Assembly (NCBI RefSeq): GCF_014207255.1
Contig: NZ_JACHCZ010000003.1
Span: forward strand, 618,813-682,812
Length of the DNA: 64,000 nucleotides
From: Pseudomonas sp. JAI120
GTDB taxonomy: Bacteria; Pseudomonadota; Gammaproteobacteria; Pseudomonadales; Pseudomonadaceae
Reading direction: 5' to 3'
The notes under the pieces: model-generated
The model's input: the letters and a program-made list of their open reading frames with translations, nothing else
What the model was told of the DNA's origin: nothing
The model's database searches: none
Shown here: piece after piece, positions 16,043-25,739 of the stretch
Numbering within the stretch: position 1 is the first letter of the stretch
How the letters are laid out: each line of letters opens with the position of its first letter
Made by a program: the position numbers and the translations under genes

Positions 16043-16903
16043 TTAAACCGCGGCAGCGCCGCCGACGATTTCCGAGATCTCTTGGGTGATCGCAGCCTGA
16101 CGCGCCTTGTTGTAGATCAGCTGCAAATCGCTGATCAGATCACCGGCGTTATCGGTAGCGTTTTTCATCGCGATCATCCGCGCCGCTTGTTCAGCTGCGT
16201 TGTTCTCGACCACCGCCTGGTACACCTGCGACTCCACGTAGCGCACCATCAAGCCGTCAAGCAGCTCTTTGGCGTCTGGTTCGTAGAGGTAGTCCCAGTG
16301 GTGCTTGAGTTCCTGATCCGGAGTCGCCACCAGTGGAATCAATTGCTCCACGGTTGGCTGCTGGGTCATGGTGTTGATGAACTTGTTGGATACCACGGAG
16401 AGGCGGTCAATCCGGCCTTCCAGGTACGCATCCAGCATCACCTTCACACTGCCGATCAAATCATTGATCGACGGCTCTTCACCCAGGTGGCTGATAGCTG
16501 CAACGACGTTACCGCCGAAGTTGCGGAAAAAGGCCGCACCCTTGCTACCAACAACACACAGATCGATCTCGACGCCGTTTTCGCGGTTTACCGCCATGTC
16601 CTTGACCAGGGCCTTGAACAGGTTGGTATTCAAACCACCGCACAAACCACGGTCACTGCTCACTACCACATAACCCACACGCTTGACGGCGCGTTCGATC
16701 ATGAATGGGTGGCGGTATTCCGGGTTGGCGTTGGCCAGATGCCCAATTACCTGGCGGATACGCTCCGCATAAGGACGGCTAGCAGCCATGCGCATTTGTG
16801 CCTTGCGCATTTTGCTGACCGCCACTTTTTCCATGGCGCTGGTAATTTTTTGCGTGCTTTTGATGCTCGCAATCTTACTGCGAATCTCTTTTGCGCCTGC
16901 CAT
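16043..16903 (-). CDS. atpG: ATP synthase F1 gamma subunit
   Basis: 286 residues. The N-terminal helix MAGAKEIRSKIASIKSTQKI and the C-terminal helix NKARQAAITQEISEIVGGAAA form the central coiled-coil shaft; the Rossmann-like middle (SDRGLCGGLN, near residue 84) is present. It couples proton flow through Fo to conformational change in alpha and beta. It lies between atpA and atpD, as in all such operons. Confidence 0.99.
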   Translation of the reverse strand: MAGAKEIRSKIASIKSTQKITSAMEKVAVSKMRKAQMRMAASRPYAERIRQVIGHLANANPEYRHPFMIERAVKRVGYVVVSSDRGLCGGLNTNLFKALVKDMAVNRENGVEIDLCVVGSKGAAFFRNFGGNVVAAISHLGEEPSINDLIGSVKVMLDAYLEGRIDRLSVVSNKFINTMTQQPTVEQLIPLVATPDQELKHHWDYLYEPDAKELLDGLMVRYVESQVYQAVVENNAAEQAARMIAMKNATDNAGDLISDLQLIYNKARQAAITQEISEIVGGAAAV

Positions 16904-16953
16904 GTAACACCTATCAGGTTAGCAAGCGGGAGCCTTGCGGCTCCCGCTGCGGC

Positions 16954-18498
16954 TTACCAGGTTTGGGTGGCCTTGAACTTCTCGATACCGGCTTTCATGC
17001 CAGCGTCGATATCGTCATTGAAGTCACCCTTCACGTTGATCTTCGCCATCAATTCGGCGTGATCGCGGTTGAAGTAAGCAATCAGCGCTTGTTCAAAGCT
17101 GCCGACCTTGGCGATTTCAACGTCGGTCAGGAACCCACGCTCAGCGGCATACAGCGACAACGCCATGTCAGCGATCGACATTGGGGCGTATTGCTTCTGC
17201 TTCATCAGCTCGGTAACGCGCTGACCATGCTCAAGTTGCTTACGGGTCGCTTCGTCCAGGTCAGAAGCGAACTGGGCGAATGCCGCCAGTTCACGGTACT
17301 GAGCCAGAGCGGTACGGATACCACCGGAGAGCTTCTTGATGATCTTGGTCTGAGCGGCACCACCCACACGGGATACCGAAACACCGGCGTTCACTGCAGG
17401 GCGGATGCCCGAGTTGAACATGGCCGATTCCAGGAAGATCTGACCGTCGGTGATGGAAATCACGTTGGTCGGAACGAACGCGGAAACGTCGCCAGCCTGG
17501 GTTTCGATGATCGGCAGCGCGGTCAGGGAACCGGTTTTGCCGGTCACTGCGCCGTTGGTGAACTTCTCTACGTACTCTTCCGAAACGCGGGATGCGCGCT
17601 CCAGCAGACGGGAGTGGAGATAGAACACGTCGCCTGGGTAAGCTTCACGGCCTGGTGGACGGCGCAGCAGCAGGGAAATCTGGCGGTAAGCCACTGCTTG
17701 CTTGGACAGATCGTCATAAACGATCAGCGCGTCTTCACCGCGGTCGCGGAAGAATTCACCCATGGTGCAACCGGAGTACGGTGCCAGGAATTGCAGCGCA
17801 GGAGATTCCGAAGCACTGGCAGCCACGATGATCGTGTTGGCCAGGGCGCCGTTTTCTTCCAGCTTGCGAACCACGTTGGCGATGGTCGATTGCTTCTGAC
17901 CGATCGCTACGTAGACGCAGAAAATGCCGCTGTTCTTCTGGTTGATGATCGCGTCGATCGCCAGAGCGGTTTTACCGATCTGACGGTCACCGATGATCAG
18001 CTCACGCTGGCCACGGCCGACAGGGATCATGGCATCGACAGCCTTGTAGCCAGTCTGTACAGGCTGGTCTACCGACTTACGCCAGATCACGCCTGGAGCA
18101 ACTTTCTCGACAGCGTCGGTCTCGGTGTTGCCCAGTGGACCTTTACCGTCAACAGGGTTACCCAGTGCGTCGACTACGCGACCCAGCAGTTCCTTACCAA
18201 CTGGAACCTCCAGGATGCGGCCTGTGCACTTGGCGCTCATGCCTTCAGCCAGACTGGTGTACGCGCCCAATACAACGGCACCTACGGAGTCTTGCTCCAG
18301 GTTGAGGGCCATACCGAAGACGCCGCCCGGAAACTCGATCATCTCGCCGTACATAACGTCGGCCAGACCGTGAATCCGCACGATGCCGTCAGATACGCTG
18401 ACGACAGTGCCTTCGTTACGGGCTTGGGAGGTCACATCGAGCTTGTCGATGCGGCCCTTGATAATTTCACTTATTTCGGAAGGATTGAGTTGCTGCAT
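16954..18498 (-). CDS. atpA: ATP synthase F1 alpha subunit
   Basis: 514 residues. It has the N-terminal barrel, a non-catalytic nucleotide site with the P-loop GDRQIGKT at residues 170-177, and the signature PAVNAGVSVSRVGGAAQ near residue 363. It forms the alpha3beta3 hexamer with atpD. 21 bases separate it from atpH. Confidence 0.99.
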   Translation of the reverse strand: MQQLNPSEISEIIKGRIDKLDVTSQARNEGTVVSVSDGIVRIHGLADVMYGEMIEFPGGVFGMALNLEQDSVGAVVLGAYTSLAEGMSAKCTGRILEVPVGKELLGRVVDALGNPVDGKGPLGNTETDAVEKVAPGVIWRKSVDQPVQTGYKAVDAMIPVGRGQRELIIGDRQIGKTALAIDAIINQKNSGIFCVYVAIGQKQSTIANVVRKLEENGALANTIIVAASASESPALQFLAPYSGCTMGEFFRDRGEDALIVYDDLSKQAVAYRQISLLLRRPPGREAYPGDVFYLHSRLLERASRVSEEYVEKFTNGAVTGKTGSLTALPIIETQAGDVSAFVPTNVISITDGQIFLESAMFNSGIRPAVNAGVSVSRVGGAAQTKIIKKLSGGIRTALAQYRELAAFAQFASDLDEATRKQLEHGQRVTELMKQKQYAPMSIADMALSLYAAERGFLTDVEIAKVGSFEQALIAYFNRDHAELMAKINVKGDFNDDIDAGMKAGIEKFKATQTW

Positions 18499-18519
18499 TG
18501 CTCTGCTGCCCCTTCAAAC

Positions 18520-19056
18520 TCAAGATTTCAATGCTTCGGCAAGATTCGCGAGTTTGCCGCGAATCGAGCCATCGATAACCAGGTCGCCGGCGCGAATGAC
18601 AACACCCCCAATGAGGGATGGGTCTTCCGCAACTTGCAGGCGCACTTCCCGGTCGAGTCGTGCACTGAGAACCTTGGCGAGTTTGTCTTGCTGTTCTTGG
18701 TTCAATGCAAAAGCACTGGTCACTTCAACGTCTACCGATTTCTCTTGCTCGGCCTTGTACAGGTCGAACAGAGCGGCAATCTCCGGCAAAAGCAGGAGAC
18801 GGTCGTTTTCGGCGATGACGTTGATGAAGTTCTGCACTTTCACATCAAACTTGTCGCCGCACACTTCAATAAAAGTGGCGGCCTTGTCTGCGCTCGTCAG
18901 TCGCGGGGCCTTGAGCACGCGCTGCATGGTGTCGTCTTGCGACACTGCTGCAGCCAGGCCGAGCATGGCTGACCAAGAGGCCAGCTGCTGGTGGGCCTGG
19001 GCGTGCTCGAAGGCTGCCTTAGCGTAAGGTCGGGCCAACGTGGTCAATTCTGCCAT
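18520..19056 (-). CDS. atpH: ATP synthase F1 delta subunit
   Basis: 178 residues starting MAELTTLARPYAKAAFEHA, the conserved delta N-terminal helix bundle that binds the top of alpha. The C-terminal part contacts subunit b and completes the peripheral stalk. The VRLQVAEDPSLIGGVVIRAG stretch (about 139-158) is the family signature. Confidence 0.98.
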   Translation of the reverse strand: MAELTTLARPYAKAAFEHAQAHQQLASWSAMLGLAAAVSQDDTMQRVLKAPRLTSADKAATFIEVCGDKFDVKVQNFINVIAENDRLLLLPEIAALFDLYKAEQEKSVDVEVTSAFALNQEQQDKLAKVLSARLDREVRLQVAEDPSLIGGVVIRAGDLVIDGSIRGKLANLAEALKS

Positions 19057-19068
19057 GATCGCCCTCGC

Positions 19069-19539
19069 TTAAATTTCAGCAGCCAGTTTGTTAACCAGCT
19101 CCGCGTGCGCGTTTTGATCAATTGTGGCACCCAGGATCTTCTCAGCACCGCCGACGGCCAGAGCACCCAATTGGGCACGCAGCGCATCTTTGACACCGTT
19201 CAGTTCCTGCTCGATCTCGGCTTGAGCCTGAACCTTCACACGGTCAGCGTCGATACGGGCTTTTTCAACAGCCTCTTCAACGATCTGGTTACCGCGTTTC
19301 TTGGCTTGCTCAATGATTTCGGCTGCTTGAGCTTTCGCTTCGCGCAGTTGCTGACCCGCTTTATCTTGGGCCAACTCCAGGTCGCGAGCTGCTCGTGCGG
19401 CAGCGTCCAGTCCATCCGCGATCTTCTTTTGACGTTCGTGCAAAGCCGCGATGACCGGAGGCCATACGAACTTCATGCAGAAAACGACAAAAATCAAGAA
19501 CGCTAAGGACTGACCAATAATGGTTGCATTAATGTTCAC
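19069..19539 (-). CDS. atpF: ATP synthase Fo subunit b
   Basis: 156 residues from a GTG start at 19539. The frame extends 12 codons further upstream, but the alignment-like N-terminus VNINATIIGQSLAFLIF and an AGG seven bases before the GTG favour this start. One membrane helix (about residues 5-25) is followed by a long charged helix that dimerises as the peripheral stalk. Confidence 0.96.
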   Translation of the reverse strand: MNINATIIGQSLAFLIFVVFCMKFVWPPVIAALHERQKKIADGLDAAARAARDLELAQDKAGQQLREAKAQAAEIIEQAKKRGNQIVEEAVEKARIDADRVKVQAQAEIEQELNGVKDALRAQLGALAVGGAEKILGATIDQNAHAELVNKLAAEI

Positions 19540-19594
19540 GCCAATACCTCGCTCATTCGTTGCACAACACACCAATCACTCGAGAAACGAGTGA

Positions 19595-19852
19595 TTAACC
19601 GGCGAGTTGACCAACGAAGGGGTTCGCGAAGGTGAAGAACAGAGCGATACCAACGCCGATCATGGTCACGGCGTCGAGCAGGCCGGCAACGATGAACATT
19701 TTAACTTGCAGCATTGGAACCATTTCTGGCTGACGCGCTGCGCCTTCCAGGAACTTGCCGCCCAGCAGGCCGAAACCAATGGCAGTACCCAGGGCGCCCA
19801 GGCCGATCAACAGTGCAACAGCGATAGCGGTTAGACCAACTACAGTTTCCAT
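19595..19852 (-). CDS. atpE: ATP synthase Fo subunit c
   Basis: 85 residues, two membrane helices joined by the polar loop ARQPE (39-43). The proton-carrying acid is Asp60 in the second helix ([10 protein letters not shown]). It is a proteolipid ring subunit made in many copies. No sodium-type ligand pattern is seen, so it is proton-coupled. Confidence 0.98.
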
Positions 19853-19939
19853 CTTTCCTCCCGACTTTTACGTCGTATGGTTTAGGTTTTTTAGATTTTA
19901 AAGCGGTAAAACAAATCGTTTCATAGCCCTGGTGGGCCA

Positions 19940-19961
19940 CCTTCCCGTTTCACCGGGAAGG
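19940..19961 (-). promoter_or_regulatory. Stem-loop in the atpB-atpE intercistronic region
   Basis: CCTTCCCG (19940-19947) pairs with CGGGAAGG (19954-19961). It lies in the 133-base gap ahead of atpE, which is much longer than the other gaps in the operon. A leader element ahead of atpE is expected, because subunit c is needed in excess. No T-run, so probably not a terminator. Confidence 0.45.
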
Positions 19962-19985
19962 ACATCAGACTAGTCGAGACTGGTC

Positions 19986-20855
19986 TTAATGGTTCTCTTC
20001 GTGCGCCATCGACAGGTAGACGATGGTCAGCATCATGAAGATGAAGGCCTGCAGGGTGATGATCAGGATGTGGAACACAGCCCACGCCCACTGCAGAACA
20101 ATGCCCAGGCCGCTAAGCCAGAGCAGGCCGCTGCCGAACATCACAGCGATCAGAATGAACACCAGCTCGCCGGCATACATGTTGCCGAACAGTCGCAGGG
20201 CCAGGGAGATCGGCTTGGCGATCAGGGTGACGAATTCCAGCAGGAAGTTCACCGGGATCAGCAGGGCTTGAACGAAGATGTTCTTGCTGCCGAACGGGTG
20301 CAGGGTCAGTTCGCCGATGAAGCCGCCGATGCCCTTGATCTTGATGCTGTAGAAAATGATCAACGCAAATACCGACAGGGCCATGCCCAGGGTAGCGTTC
20401 GGGTCAGTGGTCGATACGGCACGGAATGGAATGTGCGGATCGCCGGAAATCGCCATGGCCAGCTGAGGAATCCAGTCAACCGGGATCAGGTCGACGGCGT
20501 TCATCAGGAACACCCAGACGAAGATGGTCAGTGCCAGCGGTGCAATCACCGGGCTACGGCCATGGAAGCTGTCTTTCACGCTGCCATCGACGAATTCGAC
20601 CAATACTTCAACGAAGTTCTGCAAAGCACCTGGCTGACCGGAAGTTGCCTTCTTTGCCGCCATGCGGAAAATCAGGACGAAGATCAGACCCAAAGCGACC
20701 GACCAGCCCAGAGTATCCAGGTGGAAAGCCCAGAAGCCCATTTCTTTGGCCTCTGCTGCGGAGTGGGCAAAGCCCCAGCCGCCGTTGGGAAGCTGACCGA
20801 AGGTCAGGTTCTGCAAGTGGTGCTGGATATAGCCCGAAGCGGTTGTTTCTGCCAT
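19986..20855 (-). CDS. atpB: ATP synthase Fo subunit a
   Basis: 289 residues with five to six membrane helices. The essential arginine lies in LALRLFGNMYAGELVF (about residues 219-234), which faces Asp60 of the c ring in the proton path. It is normal in length for gammaproteobacteria. Confidence 0.98.
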   Translation of the reverse strand: MAETTASGYIQHHLQNLTFGQLPNGGWGFAHSAAEAKEMGFWAFHLDTLGWSVALGLIFVLIFRMAAKKATSGQPGALQNFVEVLVEFVDGSVKDSFHGRSPVIAPLALTIFVWVFLMNAVDLIPVDWIPQLAMAISGDPHIPFRAVSTTDPNATLGMALSVFALIIFYSIKIKGIGGFIGELTLHPFGSKNIFVQALLIPVNFLLEFVTLIAKPISLALRLFGNMYAGELVFILIAVMFGSGLLWLSGLGIVLQWAWAVFHILIITLQAFIFMMLTIVYLSMAHEENH

Positions 20856-20871
20856 GGTTGCCTCAAACGCC

Positions 20872-21279
20872 CTAAGGTTTCGAAAGTCTTGTTTTCATTA
20901 GCAGGGGAGCGAACCAGCTGACCAGTTGGGTCAACACGAAGACGCCGAATACAGCCAGCGGCGCCAATGGCTTCACACCTGCAAAGGTCAGTGCAAACAG
21001 CACTGCCGTCAAAATCAGTTTCCCCGCCTCGCCGGCATAAAAAGACCGGACGATAGCCTGGGCTGCTCGGGCGCCGGAAAACCGAAAGGCCCTGTGAGCA
21101 AAATACATATTGGGCAGCAAGGCTATCAGGCCTCCGCAAAGTCCTGAATATCCGGCTACGACTCCATGCCAGTACCAAAGCGCCAATGCGGCGATCAGCA
21201 AAATGACAAATTGAGCCAATAAAACCGGAAAAACAGCCAAGCGATGGAAGGGCGACGTGTTTGGCGTGCGGGTTTCCAT
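20872..21279 (-). CDS. atpI: ATP synthase accessory protein I
   Basis: 135 residues from the ATG at 21279, preceded by GAGGAG; a GTG one codon earlier is an alternative. It has four hydrophobic helices. AtpI assists c-ring assembly or cation transport and is the usual first gene of the operon. The operon promoter should lie between here and parB (21280-21427). Confidence 0.93.
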   Translation of the reverse strand: METRTPNTSPFHRLAVFPVLLAQFVILLIAALALWYWHGVVAGYSGLCGGLIALLPNMYFAHRAFRFSGARAAQAIVRSFYAGEAGKLILTAVLFALTFAGVKPLAPLAVFGVFVLTQLVSWFAPLLMKTRLSKP

Positions 21280-21356
21280 CACTCTTGCTCCTCAATAGTC
21301 GGCTGCCGGAAATCAATAACTTGGCATAATTTGTGCCGACAAAATGCGCGCAGAGT

Positions 21357-21378
21357 ATAGGGGCGGTTCTGCCCCTAT
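21357..21378 (-). terminator. Stem-loop downstream of parB
   Basis: ATAGGGGC (21357-21364) and GCCCCTAT (21371-21378) form an 8-bp perfect stem with a 6-base loop just after parB and before atpI. There is no clear T-run on either strand, so its role as a terminator is weakly supported. Confidence 0.35.
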
Positions 21379-21427
21379 TCAACTGCCGGGTAGTGATTTC
21401 CGATCACGCGCTACATAAGCAAATGTT

Positions 21428-22300
21428 TCAGCGGATGTGGGCAAGGACGCCCTGAAGCTCATCAAGGGAGTTATATCCGATGACCAATTGTCCTTTGCCT
21501 TTCTTGCCGTGGCGAATTTGTACCGCAGAGCCCAGGCGCTCGGCCAGGCGCTGCTCCAGGCGCGCAATATCCGGATCAGGTTTGGCCGCTTCGACCGGTG
21601 CAGGTTTGCCGCTGAGCCACTGGCGAACCAGGGCCTCGGTCTGACGAACGGTGAGCCCTCGTGCGACAACGTGTCGCGCCCCTTCAACCTGTTGACTTTC
21701 CGGTAAACCGAGCAAAGCACGGGCGTGACCCATCTCGAGGTCGCCATGGGACAACATGGTCTTGATGACCTCCGGCAGCGCGATCAGGCGCAGCAAGTTG
21801 GACACGGTGACACGGGATTTACCCACGGCCTCGGCGACCTGTTGCTGGGTCAGCTGGAACTCCTGCTGCAAACGCTGCAGGGCGATCGCTTCTTCGATCG
21901 GGTTGAGGTCTTCACGCTGGATGTTCTCGATCAACGCCATGGCGATGGCGGTTTCATCCGTTACATCGCGCACCATCGCCGGGATGGTGTCCTTGCCGGC
22001 CTGCTGGCTGGCGCGCCAGCGGCGTTCACCGGCGATGATTTCAAAGCGGCCGCCGCCGATCGGGCGAACCACAATCGGCTGCATCACACCCTGAGCCTTG
22101 ATCGAATTGGCCAGCTCCTCCAGCGCCTGGGGATCCATGTCCCGGCGTGGCTGATATTTGCCGCGCTGGATCAGGTCCAGGGGCAGGTGCTGCAGCTCAC
22201 GTTCGTCAGCCTGCACCGCCTGTTCTTCAAGCGATGTGACGGTCGGACCACTCAACAGTGCATCCAGTCCACGTCCGAGACCTCGTTTCTTGACGGCCAT
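21428..22300 (-). CDS. parB: Chromosome partitioning protein ParB
   Basis: 290 residues. The N-terminal box MAVKKRGLGRGLDALL contacts ParA. The CTPase domain has the GERRWR motif at residues 91-96, a helix-turn-helix (TQQQVAEAVGKSRVTVSNLL) recognises parS, and the C-terminal segment dimerises. ParB loads at parS and slides as a CTP clamp, which drives origin segregation. Three candidate parS sites are present in this window between 37.9 and 41.1 kb. It lies 9 bases after parA. Confidence 0.98.
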   Translation of the reverse strand: MAVKKRGLGRGLDALLSGPTVTSLEEQAVQADERELQHLPLDLIQRGKYQPRRDMDPQALEELANSIKAQGVMQPIVVRPIGGGRFEIIAGERRWRASQQAGKDTIPAMVRDVTDETAIAMALIENIQREDLNPIEEAIALQRLQQEFQLTQQQVAEAVGKSRVTVSNLLRLIALPEVIKTMLSHGDLEMGHARALLGLPESQQVEGARHVVARGLTVRQTEALVRQWLSGKPAPVEAAKPDPDIARLEQRLAERLGSAVQIRHGKKGKGQLVIGYNSLDELQGVLAHIR

Positions 22301-22309
22301 GGGGATTCC

Positions 22310-23107
22310 TTAAGTTGGCTGGGCTGCAGCGGTGCGTGAGTTGCGGCGTTGACGACGAACCATCTCGCCGGCCAATGCCAGGTAGGCAATGGCACCACGC
22401 GAAGTCTTGTCGTACGCCAACGCCGGCATGCCATAGCTCGGCGCTTCGGCCAAGCGGATGTTACGTGGGATCACGGTGTCGTACAGCTGCTCGCCAAAGT
22501 GTTCCTTGAGCTGGGCCGAGACATCGTTCATCAGGCTCAGCCGCGGGTCGAACATGGTGCGCAGCAGGCCTTCGATCTGCAGGTTCGGGTTGAGCAACTC
22601 GGCGATACGCTTGATGTTATCCACAAGGTCGCTCAACCCTTCCAGCGCGTAGTACTCGCACTGCATGGGAATGATCACCCCATCGGCCGCCACCAGTGCG
22701 TTAAGTGTGAGCATCGACAGCGACGGTGGGCAGTCGATCAAAATGTAGTCGTAGTTCTCGCGGATCGGTGCCAAAGCGCTGCGCAGACGGCTCTCCTTCA
22801 TCTGCATTTCCAGCAGCACCACTTCCGCCGCTGTCAAATCGCGGTTGGCCGGCAGCAGTTGATAACCGCCATGCTCGGAGTAGTGCATGGCCTGGGCCAG
22901 GTCGCATTCGCCAATCAGCAAGTCGTAGACCGAGTTTTCCAAGCCGTGTTTATCCACACCGCTACCCATGGTGGCGTTGCCCTGTGGATCGAGATCGATC
23001 AACAGCACCCGGCGCTTGGTGGCGACCAGAGATGCTGCGAGGTTGATGCAGGTGGTGGTTTTGCCCACGCCACCTTTCTGGTTCGCTATCGCGAATACCT
23101 TAGCCAT
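22310..23107 (-). CDS. parA: Chromosome partitioning ATPase ParA (Soj)
   Basis: 265 residues starting at MAKVFAIANQ; an upstream GTG/ATG extension to 23125 lacks support. The deviant Walker A KGGVGKTT is at residues 11-18, and the DCPPSLSMLT Walker A' region is near 122-131. It binds DNA non-specifically as an ATP dimer and forms the gradient that moves ParB-parS complexes. It is in an operon with mnmG, rsmG and parB. Confidence 0.98.
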   Translation of the reverse strand: MAKVFAIANQKGGVGKTTTCINLAASLVATKRRVLLIDLDPQGNATMGSGVDKHGLENSVYDLLIGECDLAQAMHYSEHGGYQLLPANRDLTAAEVVLLEMQMKESRLRSALAPIRENYDYILIDCPPSLSMLTLNALVAADGVIIPMQCEYYALEGLSDLVDNIKRIAELLNPNLQIEGLLRTMFDPRLSLMNDVSAQLKEHFGEQLYDTVIPRNIRLAEAPSYGMPALAYDKTSRGAIAYLALAGEMVRRQRRNSRTAAAQPT

Positions 23108-23125
23108 TCTTGCTTGTGTTCCCAA

Positions 23126-23770
23126 TCATGCCGTGCGGCGCAGTATCAGCAGATGGCGTTGGCCTTGGCAACCGGGTACGGCCAAGGCGTGTTCGCTATC
23201 GAGGTGGAAGTCTGCCGGCAATGCTAACAGCTCATCGCTTGGATGGACGCCCTTCATTGCCAGCCAGCGGGTGTCACGGTCGCCCAGGTGACGGGTCCAG
23301 TTGCTGAAGTTCTCCATGCTGCTGAACGCCCGGGAAACAATTCCGTTGAAGGGCAGTTCAGGCGTGAAGGCTTCGACGCGACTGTGGATAACTTGCAGGT
23401 TATCCAGCTTGAGCTCGAGTTTGACCTGGGTCAGGAAACGAGTTTTCTTGCCGTTGCTGTCCAGGCAGGTCACCTGCGACTCGGGAAACAGGATAGCCAG
23501 TGGAATGCCAGGCATACCGCCACCACTGCCCACGTCAAGCCAACGACCGTTTTCGATAAATGGCATCACGCTCAGGCTGTCGAGCAAGTGACGGGAAACC
23601 ATTTCGTCGGGATCACGCACGGCCGTCAGGTTGTAAGCCTTGTTCCACTTGATCAACAGGGCCAGGTAACCCAACAGCAAATCGTGCTGGGCTTCGGTCA
23701 AGTCCACGCCCAACTGGCGCGCACCTGTGGATAACTCTTCGGCGTGTTGCGAGGTGACCAACGAACTCAA
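23126..23770 (-). CDS. rsmG: 16S rRNA (guanine527-N7)-methyltransferase
   Basis: 214 residues. The SAM-binding motif LDVGSGGGMPGIPLA lies near residues 78-92. It methylates G527 of 16S rRNA. Its start overlaps the mnmG stop by 4 bases, so it is translated from the same message. 18 bases precede parA. Confidence 0.98.
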   Translation of the reverse strand: MSSLVTSQHAEELSTGARQLGVDLTEAQHDLLLGYLALLIKWNKAYNLTAVRDPDEMVSRHLLDSLSVMPFIENGRWLDVGSGGGMPGIPLAILFPESQVTCLDSNGKKTRFLTQVKLELKLDNLQVIHSRVEAFTPELPFNGIVSRAFSSMENFSNWTRHLGDRDTRWLAMKGVHPSDELLALPADFHLDSEHALAVPGCQGQRHLLILRRTA

Positions 23771-25662
23771 GCGCTTTGCTCCAACTGACGGCCCGCGCCG
23801 CGTTTTTTCAAGTGAATCATCAACAGCGAAATGGCTGCCGGGGTGACGCCGGGGATACGTGAAGCCTGGCCGAGCGTTTCGGGGCGAGTTATCCCCAGCT
23901 TGCTTTGGATTTCTTTCGACAATCCGGAAATGCCGGTGTAGTCGATATCCACAGGCAGCTTGGTGTCTTCACTGGCGCGCAGACGAGCGATCTCGTCCTG
24001 CTGGCGGTCAATGTAACCGGCATACTTGGTTTTGATTTCGACCTGCTCGGCAACCTGTGGATCATCTGCGCCGCCGCCGGTCACTTCGACCAGACCCGCG
24101 TAATCGATCTCCGGGCGGGACAGCAGGTTCAGCAGGTTGTACTCGTGGGTCAGCGGCGTGCCGAATTTTTCCGCAATCGCGTCGCCCTGCTGGGTGCCCG
24201 GGCGAACCCAAGTACTTTTCAGGCGTTGCTCTTCGAGCTCGATGCTTTCGCGTTTTTTGCAGAAGGCGGCCCAACGGGCATCGTCGACCAGGCCCAGTTC
24301 ACGACCTTTTTCGGTCAGGCGCAGGTCGGCGTTGTCTTCGCGCAGGATCAGGCGATATTCCGCTCGGGAAGTAAACATCCGATACGGTTCCTGGGTTCCC
24401 AGGGTAATCAGGTCATCGACCAACACGCCGATATACGCTTCATCGCGACGCGGGCACCAGCTGTCTTTGCCCTGTGCACGCAATGCGGCGTTGGTCCCGG
24501 CCAGCAAACCTTGGGCGCCGGCTTCTTCGTAACCGGTGGTGCCGTTGATTTGGCCAGCGAAGAACAGACCGCCGATCACTTTGGTTTCAAGGCTGTACTT
24601 CAGGTCACGCGGGTCGAAGTAGTCGTATTCGATGGCGTAGCCCGGTCGCACGATGTGTGCGTTTTCCATGCCGCGAATCGATTGCACGATCTGGATTTGC
24701 ACATCGAACGGCAGGGAAGTGGAAATCCCGTTTGGGTACAACTCGTGGGTGGTCAGCCCTTCAGGCTCGATGAAGACCTGGTGGCTTTCCTTGTCGGCAA
24801 AGCGGTGGATCTTGTCTTCGATCGACGGGCAGTAACGCGGGCCAATCCCTTCGATCACCCCGGAGTACATCGGCGAACGGTCGAGGTTCGCGGCAATGAT
24901 TTCGTGAGTTCGGGCGTTGGTGTGGGTAATCCAGCAGCTCACCTGTTTGGGGTGTTGCTCTTTGGAACCCATGAACGACATCACCGGAATCGGTGTGTCG
25001 CCGGCTTGTTCGGTCATCACCGAAAAATCCACGGAACGTCCGTCAATACGCGGCGGGGTCCCGGTTTTCAGCCGACCGACGCGCAGCGGCAATTCGCGCA
25101 GGCGTTTTGCCAGGGCAATCGACGGCGGATCACCGGCGCGGCCACCCGAATAGTTCTGCATACCGATGTGGATAAGTCCGCCGAGGAACGTACCGGTGGT
25201 CAACACCACGGATTCTGCGAAGAAACGCAGGCCCATTTGGGTGACAACACCGCGAACCACGTCCTGTTCGACGATCAAGTCATCGGCGGCTTGCTGAAAT
25301 ATCCACAGGTTGGGCTGGTTTTCCAGGGTTTCGCGGACCGCGGCCTTGTACAGGATGCGGTCTGCCTGGGCTCGAGTGGCACGCACGGCCGGGCCTTTGC
25401 GGCTGTTGAGCACACGAAATTGAATACCACCCTTGTCGGTGGCCTCGGCCATCACGCCACCAAGGGCATCGATTTCCTTGACCAGATGGCTTTTGCCGAT
25501 CCCACCAATGGCAGGGTTGCAACTCATGGCACCGAGGGTTTCCACGTTATGCGTCAACAACAGGGTTTTTACGCCCATGCGTGCTGACGCCAGTGCTGCC
25601 TCGGTACCGGCATGACCGCCGCCGATGACGATCACTTCAAAACGGGAAGGGAAATCCACCAC
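23767..25662 (-). CDS. mnmG: tRNA uridine-5-carboxymethylaminomethyl modification enzyme MnmG
   Basis: 631 residues, family length. The FAD-binding VIGGGHAGTEAA is near residue 11-22, and the PAIGGIGKSHLV and LKTGTPPRID signatures follow. With MnmE it installs the cmnm5 group on U34 of tRNAs. In many Pseudomonas mnmE is the nearest upstream gene; here they are separated by an origin-like region and an iron-uptake cassette. Confidence 0.99.
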   Translation of the reverse strand: MVDFPSRFEVIVIGGGHAGTEAALASARMGVKTLLLTHNVETLGAMSCNPAIGGIGKSHLVKEIDALGGVMAEATDKGGIQFRVLNSRKGPAVRATRAQADRILYKAAVRETLENQPNLWIFQQAADDLIVEQDVVRGVVTQMGLRFFAESVVLTTGTFLGGLIHIGMQNYSGGRAGDPPSIALAKRLRELPLRVGRLKTGTPPRIDGRSVDFSVMTEQAGDTPIPVMSFMGSKEQHPKQVSCWITHTNARTHEIIAANLDRSPMYSGVIEGIGPRYCPSIEDKIHRFADKESHQVFIEPEGLTTHELYPNGISTSLPFDVQIQIVQSIRGMENAHIVRPGYAIEYDYFDPRDLKYSLETKVIGGLFFAGQINGTTGYEEAGAQGLLAGTNAALRAQGKDSWCPRRDEAYIGVLVDDLITLGTQEPYRMFTSRAEYRLILREDNADLRLTEKGRELGLVDDARWAAFCKKRESIELEEQRLKSTWVRPGTQQGDAIAEKFGTPLTHEYNLLNLLSRPEIDYAGLVEVTGGGADDPQVAEQVEIKTKYAGYIDRQQDEIARLRASEDTKLPVDIDYTGISGLSKEIQSKLGITRPETLGQASRIPGVTPAAISLLMIHLKKRGAGRQLEQSA

Positions 25663-25739
25663 GCACCTCGTGCCTGCTTATGTAGGTAATCAGGAGTTGT
25701 TTGTTGAAAGGGTTTTGGAGCTTTGGCGGCAAGTATAGG

